This document shows, piece by piece, positions 11,472-22,559 of a stretch of DNA of 64,000 nucleotides; within the stretch, counting starts at the first letter, position 1, and every line of letters begins with the position of its first letter. The position numbers and the translations under genes are program-made. A model generated the notes under the pieces. It did not search any database, was not told where the DNA came from, and worked only from the letters and a program-made list of their open reading frames with translations. The stretch lies in NCBI GenBank assembly GCA_025331565.1, contig JAFREQ010000030.1:1426001-1490000 (forward strand). The letters are read 5' to 3'. Source of the stretch: Holacanthus passer. Its lineage: Eukaryota > Chordata > Actinopteri > Pomacanthidae.

Positions 11472-11762
11472 ATGCCTAATGGAAACCGGAGTCATTTAAT
11501 ATATTCACCTGCTTATAAATCCTACAGATTAGACCCTGCTCTCTGGAACCCGCCCACCGAAGGTATTATGCAATACTTCTCTGAAGTGGAGAAACATATA
11601 AAGCACTTAGAGAAATACGTACCATACTCTGTAGGGTTGCATCACTCTGTATACCTGACCTCAACACTTGTTACACACCTGACATTCTTACAAAGAGAGA
11701 TGCCTTTTATAGAAGCTGTATATCAGAAGCAAAAACAAAACAGACTTGACATTACATTATAA
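11472..11762 (+). other. Open reading frame of unknown status, 96 codons
   Basis: This frame has a more protein-like residue mix than most in the window: aromatic and charged residues spaced through the whole length, with LDPALWNPPTE and FSEVEKHIKHLEKYVPYSVG. I do not recognise a domain. It ends just before a repeat with palindromic and directly repeated segments (11765-12000). The frame may therefore be a remnant of a retroelement protein, or chance. I see no splice-site argument and no partner exon. It should not be treated as a gene on present evidence. Confidence 0.15.
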
Positions 11763-11764
11763 AC

Positions 11765-12000
11765 ACCTAAAGTTCTCTTTCATACCTCACTCTGTTTTCA
11801 GAGAACCAGGGTTACTCTGGTAACCAAAAGGTCTCGTTCAAACCTCACTTTGTATCTTACTATTGGAAATGTGGGCCACTCCCAAAATGCTGTGAAACCC
11901 GTAACACCTTAACACAGAAGGGTCGACACTGCCCCTCAGCTTTATGCCCGGCTGCCACACTGGCTTGAATGATCCAACTGTGTAAATTGAATGATAATGT
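11765..12000. mobile_element. Dispersed repeat with nested palindromes (retroelement terminal-type)
   Basis: GTTCTCT near 11772 pairs with AGAGAAC near 11800, and GGTTAC (11810-11815) pairs with GTAACC (11820-11825). A segment around CTCTTTCATACCTCACTCTG recurs about 60 bp later as CTCGTTCAAACCTCACTTTG. I remember this arrangement from a high-copy fish repeat, probably a retrotransposon terminal region, but class and limits are uncertain. The segment continues through a GTGGGCC / CTCCCAAAATGCTGTG stretch to about 12000. Confidence 0.5.
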
Positions 12001-13100
12001 CTTTACTAGTCAGAAAGAGCATAAAGCCATTTTATTATATTCCAGATTCATATTGCAGATGTCTAGTTTATTTATTGCTTGTCAAAATATTAATTGAAGA
12101 TATTGATTAAAGATTAAAGATTAAGGTTACTTTTACCACCCTTAACTTCAATTAATGATTTCTACAACTGTGTTAAACAGAAGGAAGCAGAACTGCGCTT
12201 GTTTATAAGGCTCTGCTGCAAAAACTATGGAGTTACCGCTGATCTCTAGTTGCATTCTGATACAGTACTTACAATGTCAGGTCAGAGGACTTTTTTTTAG
12301 CATTAGCTTTACCTCTTGTTCACACTGAACTTGGCAAAGGTGGGGTCAAATGCTGCATACAAATGGACTGAGCTCCAAAAAATCTGAAGTTACATTTTCT
12401 TATTTCATTTGGACATTTTCAAAGGTCGTGCTTTTATTTCTAATTGTGAAAATGCATAAAGTGTGTCTGTTAATTATCTGTCAGTGCTTAAACTGTATTT
12501 GTTTAATTAATTTAATCCAGATTTCAATGAGACAACCTGTTTAAATAAAGTATGAGTATAAAACAGTTTATTATTATCTGAAATGAAGTTAGATCTGACT
12601 GCTCATCATATTGAATTTCTCACAGTTTAAGACCTGTTTTTATTTTTATTTATTTTCGGATATTAAGGACTGAGATAAATACTTTAATGCATTAGTAGAT
12701 ATTATAAACTGGAGTTATAAGAAGTCAAACCAGCAAAAGAAAAAGTTTCAGAACTTTGCTCACATATTTCAGCAGCATCTGTGGTTGATGATTAATTTCA
12801 GTCACAGACACAGGCAACAACCCTGATGGGAATAAAATCACACTTTTTATTTGCCCACATCACACCCTCATCACACCCATCACAAATGGATGTACAAAGT
12901 TGTGCACATAAACCACCATGGGTTTTAAGAGGCCAAACTGGAGGCTATCTCTATTGTAAATAGCCAAGATCACAAACACGCAAACACATGCACACAGACA
13001 CACACACACGAGCATCCAACTTTGTGGTTACTGTGTGGACAACACACTCATGCCAGACTGGTGGGGGAAGAGTGTTAACTGGATTAGTCATGCATACACA
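12000..13100. other. AT-rich non-coding DNA
   Basis: AT-rich with many TTAAT and TTTATT words. Near 12850-12890 CATCACACCC is imperfectly repeated, and a CA-rich patch lies near 12990-13010. No gene or repeat family is recognised. Confidence 0.5.
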
Positions 13101-13108
13101 GATTCATC

Positions 13109-13123
13109 TGTGTGTGTGTGTGT
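13109..13123. repeat. (TG)n microsatellite, short
   Basis: Seven to eight TG units followed by a further imperfect GTGTGTA patch. Generates Cys/Val or Thr/His runs in overlapping frames. Confidence 0.8.
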
Positions 13124-13379
13124 ATCTGTGTGTATGGTGTTGTGTCCATACATACACATCCATGACTGCTGCCTGAAGCTTCACTCGCTGTCACTACATC
13201 AGCAAAGCTCACTCGGCTGCGAGGCTGCCACATACAGCACCTTTGTGTTTGATGAAAGTTCCCCTCCTCTGAAGCTCGATCATGCCCACTATTATCTTGT
13301 TGCTTTGTCATCTGCACCTGAACAGTCAGTGTCTATCATGAGGAAGATACAGTTAAATACATGCATTTGCACATTAACA

Positions 13380-13720
13380 CTCGAGCAAGAAGGGCTGTAT
13401 TTCCTGACCGAGCCGATCTCGAGCTGGCCGCCTCTCTCTCGCCTTTCTGTGTCAGCTCCCCTGAGTGACATGCTGACTGAGTAGACATAGCACTATCATC
13501 TGACTGGGACCAAATGAGCCATGAGCAATGACACGGGACACCCAGCCCATTGGCTAATTGTCCTGAATAATGAGCCTGGTTCTCCGCTCCGATTGGCGTT
13601 GGGGGTGGGAGGTTGGCAGTTGGCAGATCCGTCCACAGTGTACAGCGCAGTGTCACTAAAACGGATTTGTCGGATGCCTGCTGGGGTGGCACGAGTCAAA
13701 CCTCCATTTTCTATCCACCC
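13380..13720. promoter_or_regulatory. Candidate conserved non-coding element with CCAAT-type words
   Basis: Unique GC-balanced block. CCCATTGGCTAATTGTCC near 13548 and CCGATTGGCG near 13589 hold two ATTGG (inverted CCAAT) words flanking TGAATAATGAGCC. Four open frames overlap here on both strands, including one of 149 codons on +. None shows a recognisable domain, so I treat them as chance frames in non-coding DNA. Confidence 0.34.
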
Positions 13721-14965
13721 ACTTCAACATGCACTCTATGCGAGGAATAAGCCCTCGTAGTCTACTCCTCGGCTACTCTGCAGTACGAGAGACATCTTTT
13801 GTTTCAGGCCCGGCTTCAGTGGACTTACATTCTAAGGTGCAGCTATTTTACACAGCAGAGACAATTTGATTCAAAGCTTCTCTGGGCTGTTGCCAGTGAA
13901 TTTATTCCCATTGCTCACATAAGGAATCGCATGTACCTGTACTTGAACCACCTGTTCCCTTTCAGAACTAATTTCTAGAAAAATAGCTGCCATTTGTTCA
14001 GCATCTGTGGCTAAATCACTGTTATTTTTCAGATGTTTTGCAGCCCAATCTTACACCAAAGCACAAAAACAACCAGGGAAAAAATGGTTTCACTAGTACT
14101 ACAGAAATAGGGGGGGTACTGTAGTTGCTTCATGTTACATAGGGCTTGATGGTAGGTTTATTTTACGGCGACCAGATGTGTGTTGTCCTGGTTTCAAGCT
14201 GCGATTTTCTGCAAAAAAAGAAATGTCTTGGTTTTAATAATAATGATAGTAATAATATTATCCCTGTTATCAGCGCCTACACAGTCATTCTGTTCCATGC
14301 ACAGGCTGCACATGTGCATGCATGAAGGTACGGCGGTGGTTTGAAAATATGGCCACCCTAGTTCCCTGCTAACTGGACTGTAATCCCACTCTGAGCGAGG
14401 CTCGCTGCTGCTGCTGGTGCTCCTGCTGGTGCTCTTGATTGGGTTGTCAGGATGCAGCCAGTTGCTGTGTGACATGCAGAGTCACAGACCTGACTGTACT
14501 GAGAAGCAGAAAGTCGGGGGGGGGTTGGTAGGAGAAAAAGAAACATGGAACGGAGGACGGGGCTTTCACTAGTTCAAAGATCTCGCTCTGGCTTCATTTG
14601 TATTTCACATGATTTGAGATGAAATAATGATCTGAGGCTGTCATGCGCCATGGTGGGGGACATGCTAGGGAACAAAGCAATAAACAGAGGAATATTGAAA
14701 TGAAAAGATGAACCCAAGTCAACAGAAACAAAGAGAGAAAGACTTTGAAAGAAATAGAACATTGCATTACATGGAGGAATGTTAATGACAGAGGAGAATG
14801 AAAACTTCCAATTTATTTTCAGACTTGAAAAAGGATGTTGTGTTTTCACAGTGGCATTTGTTGACACCGACTTGTCATAAGAAACAAATAACACAAAATA
14901 TTAAAAAGCAAATATAAAATGAAGAAAGCCATTTTTATTCTGGCTGTAAATTTATATGTGATGAT
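13720..14965. other. Non-coding DNA
   Basis: No gene is recognised. It contains a CTG/GTG-rich trinucleotide patch at about 14404-14434, an interrupted AAT/ATT patch near 14236-14262 and a G8 run near 14517-14525. The minus-strand 106-codon frame at 14574-14894 is Ser/Phe-rich with no recognisable domain. Confidence 0.45.
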
Positions 14966-14967
14966 TA

Positions 14968-15420
14968 TTAAAGCTGCACCAGTCAATATTTCTGTATTTA
15001 TAGTAGGTCAAATGACTATATATAATGTAAATGGGGGTTGTAGTGACCAATCAACCAAAAGAATTATGAATAGACCCCCCAGTTCGCTTCAGCTCTATGG
15101 AGCATTTTAGCTTCTTTCACCTCATTGTTTTGGTTTATAGGATGTATTCTTTTGGTATAGCCCACTTTCACCACTGTATACTACCTGCCCAGCACCTAAC
15201 AGCAAACATAAAGATAGCATCTAGCAAAACTAAACTAAAAGGAACTTAGATTTGTCAGGTGGCCAGATGATAATGTTGCTGTGTGTCTGCTGGATGTGCA
15301 AATAAGCAACCGGTTGCTCACATGTTCATCACAAGAACATCAGCTCTTAGCTAATACTGCTTTAATGACTAAGAGAATGGAAATCTACACTAATGTTGTA
15401 ATGGGCCTACCACGTATTTG
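14968..15420 (+). mobile_element. Dispersed repeat family A, longest copy
   Basis: Begins with TTAAAGCTGCACCAGTCAAT, the family terminus as I remember it. It continues through CAGCTCTATGGAGCATTTTA, CATTGTTTTGGTTTATAGG, CCAGCACCTAACAGC, GTCAGGTGGCCAG, ATGTTGCTGTGTGTCTGCTG and CTAATACTGCTTTAATGACT. The same CAGCTCTAT-GAG-ATTTTAG order occurs at 63570-63735. It has no coding capacity and looks like a non-autonomous DNA element. The right limit is approximate. Confidence 0.68.
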
Positions 15421-16900
15421 TAGACAGAAATAAGTAGGGTGGATTTTTATCAACCTTATCACCTGACAGGAAAATTGATATTGGACAAATTATCAAGACG
15501 ACCGACTACATTCAATTGCAGTGTGTATTAAATATCTGCACATGGAAGCTACAGTATGATTAGGGTTAGGTGAAGATAATTGTTATGGCAAATAAACAAA
15601 TGTAAAGTTATGATTAAGATTAGGCAAATAAAAATCTTGGTCAAGGTTAGGAAAAGATTGTGGTTTAAAAACGTGAACATTAATTGCAGAAGCGCAACCC
15701 AGGTCGCCCACATGTAAGTCCAGCTTCACGCCCATCCACCACCCTGACCTCCTCACCCTTAGATTCCACCTTGCAAAATAAACAGCACACTACTTCCTGC
15801 ACTGACCCTGAACGTTGCTGATGGATGTAAATTGTAAGTCTATTGATGGTGATGGTTTTACAGTTACGCCTATTTGAACTGACTCATTACCAGGAACAAA
15901 TGACACTTGCAGTCCAGAAACAATTATATAAATGAGAAGGTAACCTTTCATCTAGCTATAAAACCTGGCACAATATCCAAGCATCTTTAATGTATACCTT
16001 CCCCTTCCATTTGTGCCAATCTCCAGCTAAGCTGTGACAGCAGATATGACAGATTTTGGTAAATAGATGTGGAACTGGCGACAGCTGTCTCTGTTAATGC
16101 CTTTCATGGTTGGTAATGGTTTGCACCTTTCATGGTAAATTAAAGCCTCAATGTCATGTATGCTTGGCACAGTATGTCAACATAAAAATGGATTTTCTCA
16201 ATTACCAAAATATCAAGTCAAGTCAGATGACGAATGTATCAGTGAGGCGCTGTCATAGTACATGTCTTTTATGTCATTCAGCTGATTTTGGCCTCTGTCT
16301 TTTTCTGGCTGTCATCTTTGCACCCCACCCCCCTTCTCCCTTCTTTTCTCGCCCCCTCTGTGGCTTGCTGGGACTTCACACAGCCCACTCACAGTCTGCT
16401 CATCAAGTCCTCTACGCACAAACACACATAAACACTCACACACACACATATTCACGCACCTCGCCATTCCACGGCACCTTGCAGCACAGCAGGTCGCCTT
16501 CGCCTGTCTGTCAGTGCCTCCCCCAAAACATACCCAGAGCAGCAGTAGTATTACTCTATCAGCAGCCGGGCTGAGGCTGGCAGGCTCCGCTCCCGCCCCC
16601 CCCACCGAGCCAACCCACCGGAGCGTTACCACACCAGGTGGGAGACAGCCACATAGTGCCAACCCTGACAGGAAGTGCTTTGACTCATTCGTAAGTCTAC
16701 ATTTATGGATTTTTGTCTTAAAATATTTAAAGATTGTTAGAGAGACACTTGGGTTCAAGTTCATGTTGAACTGATCTGATCTCTTTGCATTTTCTCCCTG
16801 TGATATTTCCTTTCTCCTTCTAAACCCAAGCCAGGTATGCAAGTCTGGGTGTGGATATAAGTGTGACTGTGTTAGCTTTGTGATCTCGCAGTGCCATGCA
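15420..16900. other. Non-coding DNA with low-complexity patches
   Basis: No gene is recognised. Near 15555-15670 short GTTAGG / GATTAGG words recur. A cytosine- and T-rich patch lies at 16320-16360 and a CACACACA patch near 16437-16450. The longest open frame in the window (minus strand, 16312-16962, 216 codons) runs through these and is rejected as coding (see rejected list). Confidence 0.45.
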
Positions 16901-17193
16901 TTAAAGGGTTGACTATTGGTTTCATACAGAAAACAAACCCTGGTTTGGTGGGTGAATCCCAACCTCCTCCGTATGCAGACTTTTTGTTCTCTATACTACG
17001 CCACCTTGCTGTGAGCATCTAATATTGCAGGGGAAGGGTTTATATAGAGTAATTTGGATGCATCTGTATGAGGTGCTGAGGTGTGTGACAAAACATCGGT
17101 ATCTGATGAATTGGGAATAGGAACAGTCTGGTAGTCTCTCTTGTGACAAGTATACTAAACTTCATATGTAAAATTGTTGGAATACCCCTTTAA
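16901..17193. mobile_element. MITE with TTAAAGGG termini, about 293 bp
   Basis: The left end reads TTAAAGGGTTGACTATTGG. The right end, read on the minus strand, is TTAAAGGGGTATTCCAAC. The short inverted termini plus size and lack of coding potential fit a non-autonomous DNA transposon. It has the same termini and nearly the same length as the element at 20588-20870, though the interiors differ. No clear target duplication is asserted. Confidence 0.55.
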
Positions 17194-17197
17194 CAAA

Positions 17198-17401
17198 CTC
17201 TTGAAACTTGCTTTAGCGGTGTAATCCATCACAGTGACCACCAGGTCCGCATTAATTTTTGTCAAAGCTACACAATCATTATGCACCGCAGACGTTTGAA
17301 ATCAATCTGCATAACCATGCAATGATCATGCAACTGAAAAAAATTAATGCAGACTTGATGTTCACCGTGATGAATTACACAACTCAAGCTGGTTTCAAGA
17401 G
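17198..17401. mobile_element. Foldback element / long imperfect hairpin
   Basis: The left arm (17198-17264) and right arm (17335-17401) are inverted copies of roughly 67 bp at about 75-80% by eye. Paired blocks include CTCTTGAAAC, TGTAAT-CATCAC-GTGA and GCATTAATTTTT. The 70-bp loop itself contains partly complementary AATCATTATGCA and TGCATAA words, so the stem could extend. It starts only 4 bp after the MITE at 16901-17193. A foldback MITE is the simplest reading. Confidence 0.62.
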
Positions 17402-17800
17402 CTAATTATTTTTTTGACGCTGTAAAGAAATAAATAGAAACCACTGGAATTGGAGGAAAAACACATCCAAAACTTTGAAATATGTATTTAAGAAGTCATG
17501 ACTTAAAATTACTTAAACCTGCATTAATTTATTTTTCTGTGCAAGACGTTGTAAACAAAACTTGCATACTAACATATTAACAGACTATGTTCATGATCTG
17601 TGATTTCTGATGATTCGATCCACAAGAAGTGGCCTTTGTCCAAAACTTTGTCTCCATCATTAGCTTGCAACTTGTTATAGCTACAGTCTGACGTTGACTG
17701 TGGTAAAATACGGAGACTGAAAGGTGACAATGATGCACTGGTTGGTCGATTGGAGGCTCATCAGAGCAGTCTTCATCCAATGAGATCCTGTAATGGAGTG
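17402..17800. other. AT-rich non-coding DNA, nothing recognised
   Basis: No gene, repeat family or notable motif cluster seen. One short minus-strand frame lacks any domain. Confidence 0.5.
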
Positions 17801-18260
17801 AAAACCTGTCTGGGCTGTTTCTTTACCTTCCACTCAGTCTCCATTAAGTTCTGGCCCTTGGTGACTCTAATTAGCAACAAGTGGGTGAAGCCAATTGATT
17901 AATTAATTTTCAGTAATGAAATGAGAGTGGGGAGACCACCCCTCAAGTGGAGGATCTGCAGTGCTGTGCCGTCGGCCTTGTATCTCTCTGTGTATCTCTG
18001 GGTTTCCCGGTCTGTGCGTCTGGGTCACCTCCACGCCCAGCTCTACTTGTCTGGATAATTAGCTGCCCAGCCCTCGCTGCCAGACTGTGCGCCCCATGGA
18101 TTTATGATGGTGATGGCCGGCCTGGTCTCGGGGGGTGTTTGTGTGTGGGTATGTGCCAATGAGGCCAAGGGAGACATGGCTGTCCTACTAATGAGAGGAC
18201 ACAAGGTTATTTACGGCAGGCTGGACCAGTGTCATGGATATGGAGATAAGGCAATACCTG
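17800..18260. promoter_or_regulatory. Strong candidate conserved non-coding element
   Basis: Unique block with a dense run of homeodomain words: GACTCTAATTAGCAACAAG, CCAATTGATTAATTAATTTT and CAGTAATGAAATGAGAG within 100 bp, then GGATAATTAGCTGCCC near 18052 and CAATGAGGCCAAGG near 18156. GC-rich unique DNA separates the clusters. The 71-codon + frame at 17947 has no domain. It is among the most enhancer-like stretches of the window on motif grounds. Confidence 0.42.
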
Positions 18261-18296
18261 GGTAATAAATCATTAAGAATATGTGTGAGTTTGGAG

Positions 18297-18317
18297 GTGT
18301 GTGTGTGTGTGTGTGTG
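18297..18317. repeat. (GT)n microsatellite
   Basis: About ten GT units, ending in GCATGTGAGTGG. Confidence 0.9.
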
Positions 18318-18319
18318 CA

Positions 18320-20180
18320 TGTGAGTGGTCCAGACACTGAAATCATCACAGATGGGTTGTCAGTATCGGCCTCTTCCTCACACTTCCACTGCAAGGACAA
18401 GAGAGGCTCCATCTTTATGATTCACTACCCCCCTCTCTGCTTATATTCAGTAGAAAACATATCTGTCACTGGCATTTCTTTACATTATGTATCACACTTT
18501 TTATTTGCTTCGCTCTGAACGAAGCTGAAAAGCTCTCTCCACTCCTCCACTGTAGTGACTCATCTTTTCTTTACTTTCAGTGCATTATATTGGAGCTGAA
18601 ACTGGACGTCCATTGGCTTCATGTCAATGGGGGACAGGTGATGAATGCATCTTGCTTTTTTAAATGTTGTCTCTGTAACATTTATGCGAACATTTGCACT
18701 GTTTGCATCACAGTAGCTGTTAGTATGGATCTTCTTTTTTTTTATCTCGGAAAGGCCTTTCAAGGATGTTGGTGTCGCCAGCGTGTGAGGGAAGCTTGAA
18801 TGGTTGAGAACCAGAAGCAAAGACTGCTTGACTCTGATCTTCGGTTGTGAAATGTACTCTGAAGGTTTTAAATCGTGCCCCGTAGAAAACAGTTTAATCA
18901 GCCATCCAAAAAAAGCCCGCTGTCTTCCAAGAGCACTTGCACACTGTCAAAATTAAAAGTTCTCTACTGGAGAACTCCTCGAGTGTCTCTGTCCAGACAA
19001 GCTTGACCTGTCTGACCCGTCCAATGTCTGTTTAAAACATCCATCTCATCCGCCATTGAGAAGATTAAAAATTGCCCCTTTGCACAATATGCGCCTGCTG
19101 CTGTGTGGATATTTTTCTCCCCTAAAAAAAGAATACATTTTAAAATGAAGCTCCGACAATTTTCGTAGCCAGCAAGTTGACCTTTGGATAGATGTCTTTT
19201 ATTAAAGTGGAGTGAATGTCTAGCTGTGGATTGGCCGCGCTGTCGGGTCTGCCTTCTGGTGACCTTGTTAACCAGAGAGCTGACCTGCGTCCTCACCTCG
19301 CTCTTTTTCCTGCTTCAAGCCAAATTTGTCCTCCAGCAGAAGTGCAGACCTTTAACCCCGTGGGCTTTTGTAATTTATGTTTTTTTCCAGTCAGACTGTT
19401 ACGCCATGGTGTTTTTGTTTCATGTTCCACAGCTTTTTTTTTTTCTCTCTCCTGGTGTCAGAGTCAGACGCCCACAAGGAAAAATCACCTTGTCAGAGCT
19501 AAAATAATACAGTAGGTATTTTACACTCCATTTGTATCCATCTTACTGGCCACCTACATTTCCTATTTCTTTTGTAGTTGACAGTCAATACTGCCAGACC
19601 TCATTAACTGTATTATACACCACTTGTTTTTATTAGATCACTTACATTTGTGGGCTTGTACAGAGACACATCACCTTCTTCAATAGCACCTATTCATATT
19701 CTTCAACTTAATGTTACAGCAGGTATATTTAAAAATCCTTCAAGAGTTTTGTCAGACCATCTCAGACTGATCAAGGACACGCGGATGTAATCACACTTTT
19801 CAAGCGTTTTCAGCTTTCTTTATCTGTAAACTGTAAAGAGAAGGAAAGTGCAGTACCTGTTCAAGTACATCATGTTTTTGTGTGACTTAATGTTACCTGT
19901 GCTCGACAAACAGCACAAACAGAAACTGCCACAAGGCACAGCTGAAGCCAGTCATAGGAGTTACCAGCTCAGAGTCTGCTCAGAAACCCAGCTGTTGCTT
20001 CACTTCTTTCCATTGTGTTGTTGCTGGACCGATGCTTATTCTCATCTTACTCAGCCTTTCTTGTTCGACCTGCCGACCCCTTTCCTTCTTACTTGCTTAC
20101 TCCGGCAGATGGTGGCTGTTGCATTTCCTCTGACATGTTTGTTGCGGTCTCCTTTCTTCTTGCTCTTTTTATGTTTTATG
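18320..20180. other. Non-coding DNA, nothing firmly recognised
   Basis: Mixed sequence with T-rich runs (near 18730 and 19432-19442). A 7-bp perfect inverted pair AGTTCTC/GAGAACT lies at 18958-18976 with a 5-nt spacer. Open frames on both strands between 18960 and 19515 overlap one another and lack domains. No gene is recognised. Confidence 0.42.
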
Positions 20181-20188
20181 GTTGCTGA

Positions 20189-20200
20189 CAATATGGCGGC
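20189..20200 (+). promoter_or_regulatory. YY1-like motif
   Basis: CAATATGGCGGC matches the extended YY1 consensus (CAANATGGCGGC). The next 15 bp are CpG-containing (GCTGCTGCGGAGCGCG). Such words are common at vertebrate promoters, but they also occur inside repeats and no promoter architecture is visible here. Confidence 0.35.
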
Positions 20201-20204
20201 GCTG

Positions 20205-20585
20205 CTGCGGAGCGCGTCTTTGCTTTTCCCTCAGAACCTTTGTTTACAACACAAATATGATGGTACTTTCAGTGGGCACACCTGGAGAGCTGGTCCCAAC
20301 TGAGCACATGATAAATAGGCTGCAGCAGCCAAAACAGAGGTTAGGGTGGGTGTGGTGCATTCATTTGAGGGCTGGGCCATCTAATATTTGTTTTTATGAG
20401 AAAGAATTCACTTTTTGTAGATTCAAAAGTTACATAGTTTCACTTTAAGCAATATGAAGTACCAGCCTCAAGGTAAAAGAGGGATGACAATTTATTTATC
20501 TTTTATTGCTTTTCTTCAAGAGACATGTCCTGTTATTCCCCCTCATGTGTAACTGACATGCGAAATGACACCAAATGTATGTAAT
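20205..20585. other. Non-coding DNA, possible repeat remnant
   Basis: GAGAAAGAATTCACTTTTTG near 20399, followed by AGATTCAAAAGTTACATAGT and TTTCACTTTAAG, resembles the end of a fish MITE as I recall it. No second end is identified, so this is left unassigned. Confidence 0.35.
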
Positions 20586-20587
20586 GC

Positions 20588-20870
20588 TTTAAAGGGGAAC
20601 GCCGCCGATTTTACACATGAACATCACTTCAACTGTCTCAAACAGTACTACTGAAAACAGTGGTATAATGTCTTCTGTGGCTCTGAATGGACCTTTCCAA
20701 AGTCAGGTTACACCATGAAAAAAACAAAAAGCTTGTGTTACAAACTTGGGTTGTTGAGTTTCAAAGACAAGGTCATATAACGGACAAGGTAAGTCTAGTG
20801 ACCCATTGTTTTTACCTCTGTCCCCAGCTTTATGAAAATGCAATGCTAAGTCTGTGGAATAGCCCTTTAA
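20588..20870. mobile_element. MITE with TTAAAGGG termini, about 283 bp
   Basis: The left end is TTTAAAGGGGAACGCCGCC. The right end, read on the minus strand, is TTAAAGGGCTATTCCAC. I recognise the left end as a common acanthomorph non-autonomous element. The interior has only a short chance frame and no coding capacity. Confidence 0.62.
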
Positions 20871-20871
20871 C

Positions 20872-21505
20872 TTTAATTTGATTTTGCAGAGATGCTACAT
20901 ACTGAAGAGTTGTCTGCTGCTGATGGAAACACAAGGAGCTGCAGGACTCCATTGAAGCACGGAGCATTTTAATTATTTAGTCTGGTCTGTGGCTTGAGAC
21001 AAAGGCTCATCCGTGGTCGCGCTGGGCATCAGGAGGCGATACGGTGTAGACACACTCCTGTAGACACACACAAATGATTGTTTGATTGTTGATCACAGTC
21101 CCACTGTAAGTGTAAGCAGATTCACATTACCACATCAAATGTTTGTTTGTGAAATGCTTGCATTACACTATCATTCTTTTCGAGCGTGCACTTCCAAGTC
21201 GCTCCAGGCACATGATCACGTCAGAATTAACATGAAGAGAGAGCTGCACACCTTCACTGAAACACCTCGACAGTTTAGCATGTAACCCCTTAGGTCTGCA
21301 TCAGGTAATTCCCTCATCATACCCTGTCAGATTTCTTCAAGCTCTTCAAATTGAAGGGGGCGAGAACAGAAAATACATGTCAAATAGTGTTGGCAGAAAT
21401 CAAGGCAACCGCTTGAGGTTTGAGGCATGATACTCTTTTTTTTTATTATTATTCTTCATACAACAGAGACCTGTGTTTAAAGAAGAAAAAAGGCAAACTT
21501 GGTGC
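20872..21505. other. Non-coding DNA
   Basis: The part near 20955-21050 (GGAGCATTTTAATTATTTAG, then CpG-containing TCATCCGTGGTCGCGCTGGG) is unique and a weak regulatory candidate. A T-rich run lies at 21435-21450. Nothing else is recognised. Confidence 0.42.
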
Positions 21506-21509
21506 TGAT

Positions 21510-21860
21510 ACGAGCAGCTGAACATCAATATGAATGTGACAGTCAAAGAGCTTCATTTCTGGGCCGCTTAATATTCCCGTCTGGCATCTGTTGGCTCCAT
21601 TTTATGTAGATAGCGTTTTTGAATGGCTCAGTGGGAAAATGCAATGTCAATGAATTACATCACATTATCTTAGCCACCTAGCTTTGTCATTCACTTGATG
21701 GGGCTGTCGTCTGTATATGCCTGGACAACTCTGGCTGTTTGCCAGCATGTCCTGTTGATGTAGCCAACTTTATCCCCTTTGCCAGTGAGCTGTGACTAAT
21801 ATGAAAACACATCTGACATCTGGCTTACTCAATCTGCTGGTTTTAAATAGACGTTGGCTC
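21510..21860. promoter_or_regulatory. Candidate conserved non-coding element
   Basis: Unique block with GGCCGCTTAATATTCCCG, GCAATGTCAATGAATTACAT, CACATTATCTTAGCC and CACTTGATGGGGCTGTC. It has a balanced base mix, no repeat signature and no open frame of note. Enhancer role inferred only. Confidence 0.36.
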
Positions 21861-21861
21861 G

Positions 21862-22220
21862 GTAAGGCATTCATTCGCTCTTTTCTTTAAGGGGGTAGAC
21901 ATCTGCCTGCACAGTGTCTGGGGAAAAGGCAAGAAAGGCTTCTCAGATGATGATATTTGCACTGAAAGTGTAATGCATACATGTGGATAAGCAGGCATTC
22001 GTGTGACCTTTTCCTATTGCTTTTACAAGTGTTGTGGTGTTTTTCTTTGTTTTGGCATTTAAAAGCACAGACAAATGAAAAGAAACAGTGGAAGTTGCTG
22101 TACTTCTGGCTGCTCAGGTCACCTGGGTCCTGAGCCTTTACATGCTTTTCTGGTGAAACTCCACACTGTTGAACGAACATGAAAAATCTGACGACTTCAC
22201 GTGTATCCAAACACACTTTA
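21862..22220. other. Non-coding DNA
   Basis: Crossed by a 133-codon minus-strand frame (21887-22288) that is Cys/His/Lys-rich without a recognisable domain and runs into the hAT-like repeat at 22224. I regard it as chance. Confidence 0.45.
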
Positions 22221-22223
22221 CAC

Positions 22224-22558
22224 CAGTGGATGCCAACCATTTTATCTTGTAACCCTTTAAAAGAGTCTACTTGTTTATTACTCATCACAGATCATGGCCT
22301 CGCTGTGGACATGAATTATGAGTTCAACCAAAGAGGCTTTTTTTTCCTTTTGATTATCACATTTAGAGGATTTTAAGTCTAAGAGATCAAGGTATCCATC
22401 CATCCATTTTACGAGAAAAAAGTAAATATTAGAGAAAAGTCTGAACATTTAATTTGAATTATGTTAAATTTAAACATGCTATAAGTTTTTGTCTTATCCC
22501 TTTAATTATACTGTGATCCCTAAGATTTATCTTTGGACCCCCGAGTTGGGAACCTCCC
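22224..22558. mobile_element. hAT-like MITE (CAGTGGTTCCCAACC-type ends)
   Basis: The left end CAGTGGATGCCAACCATTTT is followed by ATCTTGTAACCC. The right side reads TTTGGACCCCCGAGTTGGGA and ACCTCCC, the decayed inverted counterpart. An internal GATCCCTAAGATTTATCTTTG near 22514 fits the family as I remember it. The short inverted ends with CAG/TTCCCAA resemble hAT-superfamily non-autonomous elements. An 8-bp target duplication is not evident. Confidence 0.62.
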
Positions 22559-22559
22559 T

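Noticed and set aside
13035..13484. 149-codon plus-strand frame
   Set aside because: Begins in a GT microsatellite (VCVCVSV run) and is overlapped by minus-strand frames. No domain.
16312..16962. 216-codon minus-strand open frame, the longest in the window
   Set aside because: It crosses a CA patch (giving Cys/Val repeats), a C/T-rich tract and the left end of a MITE. No domain, and other frames overlap it on +.
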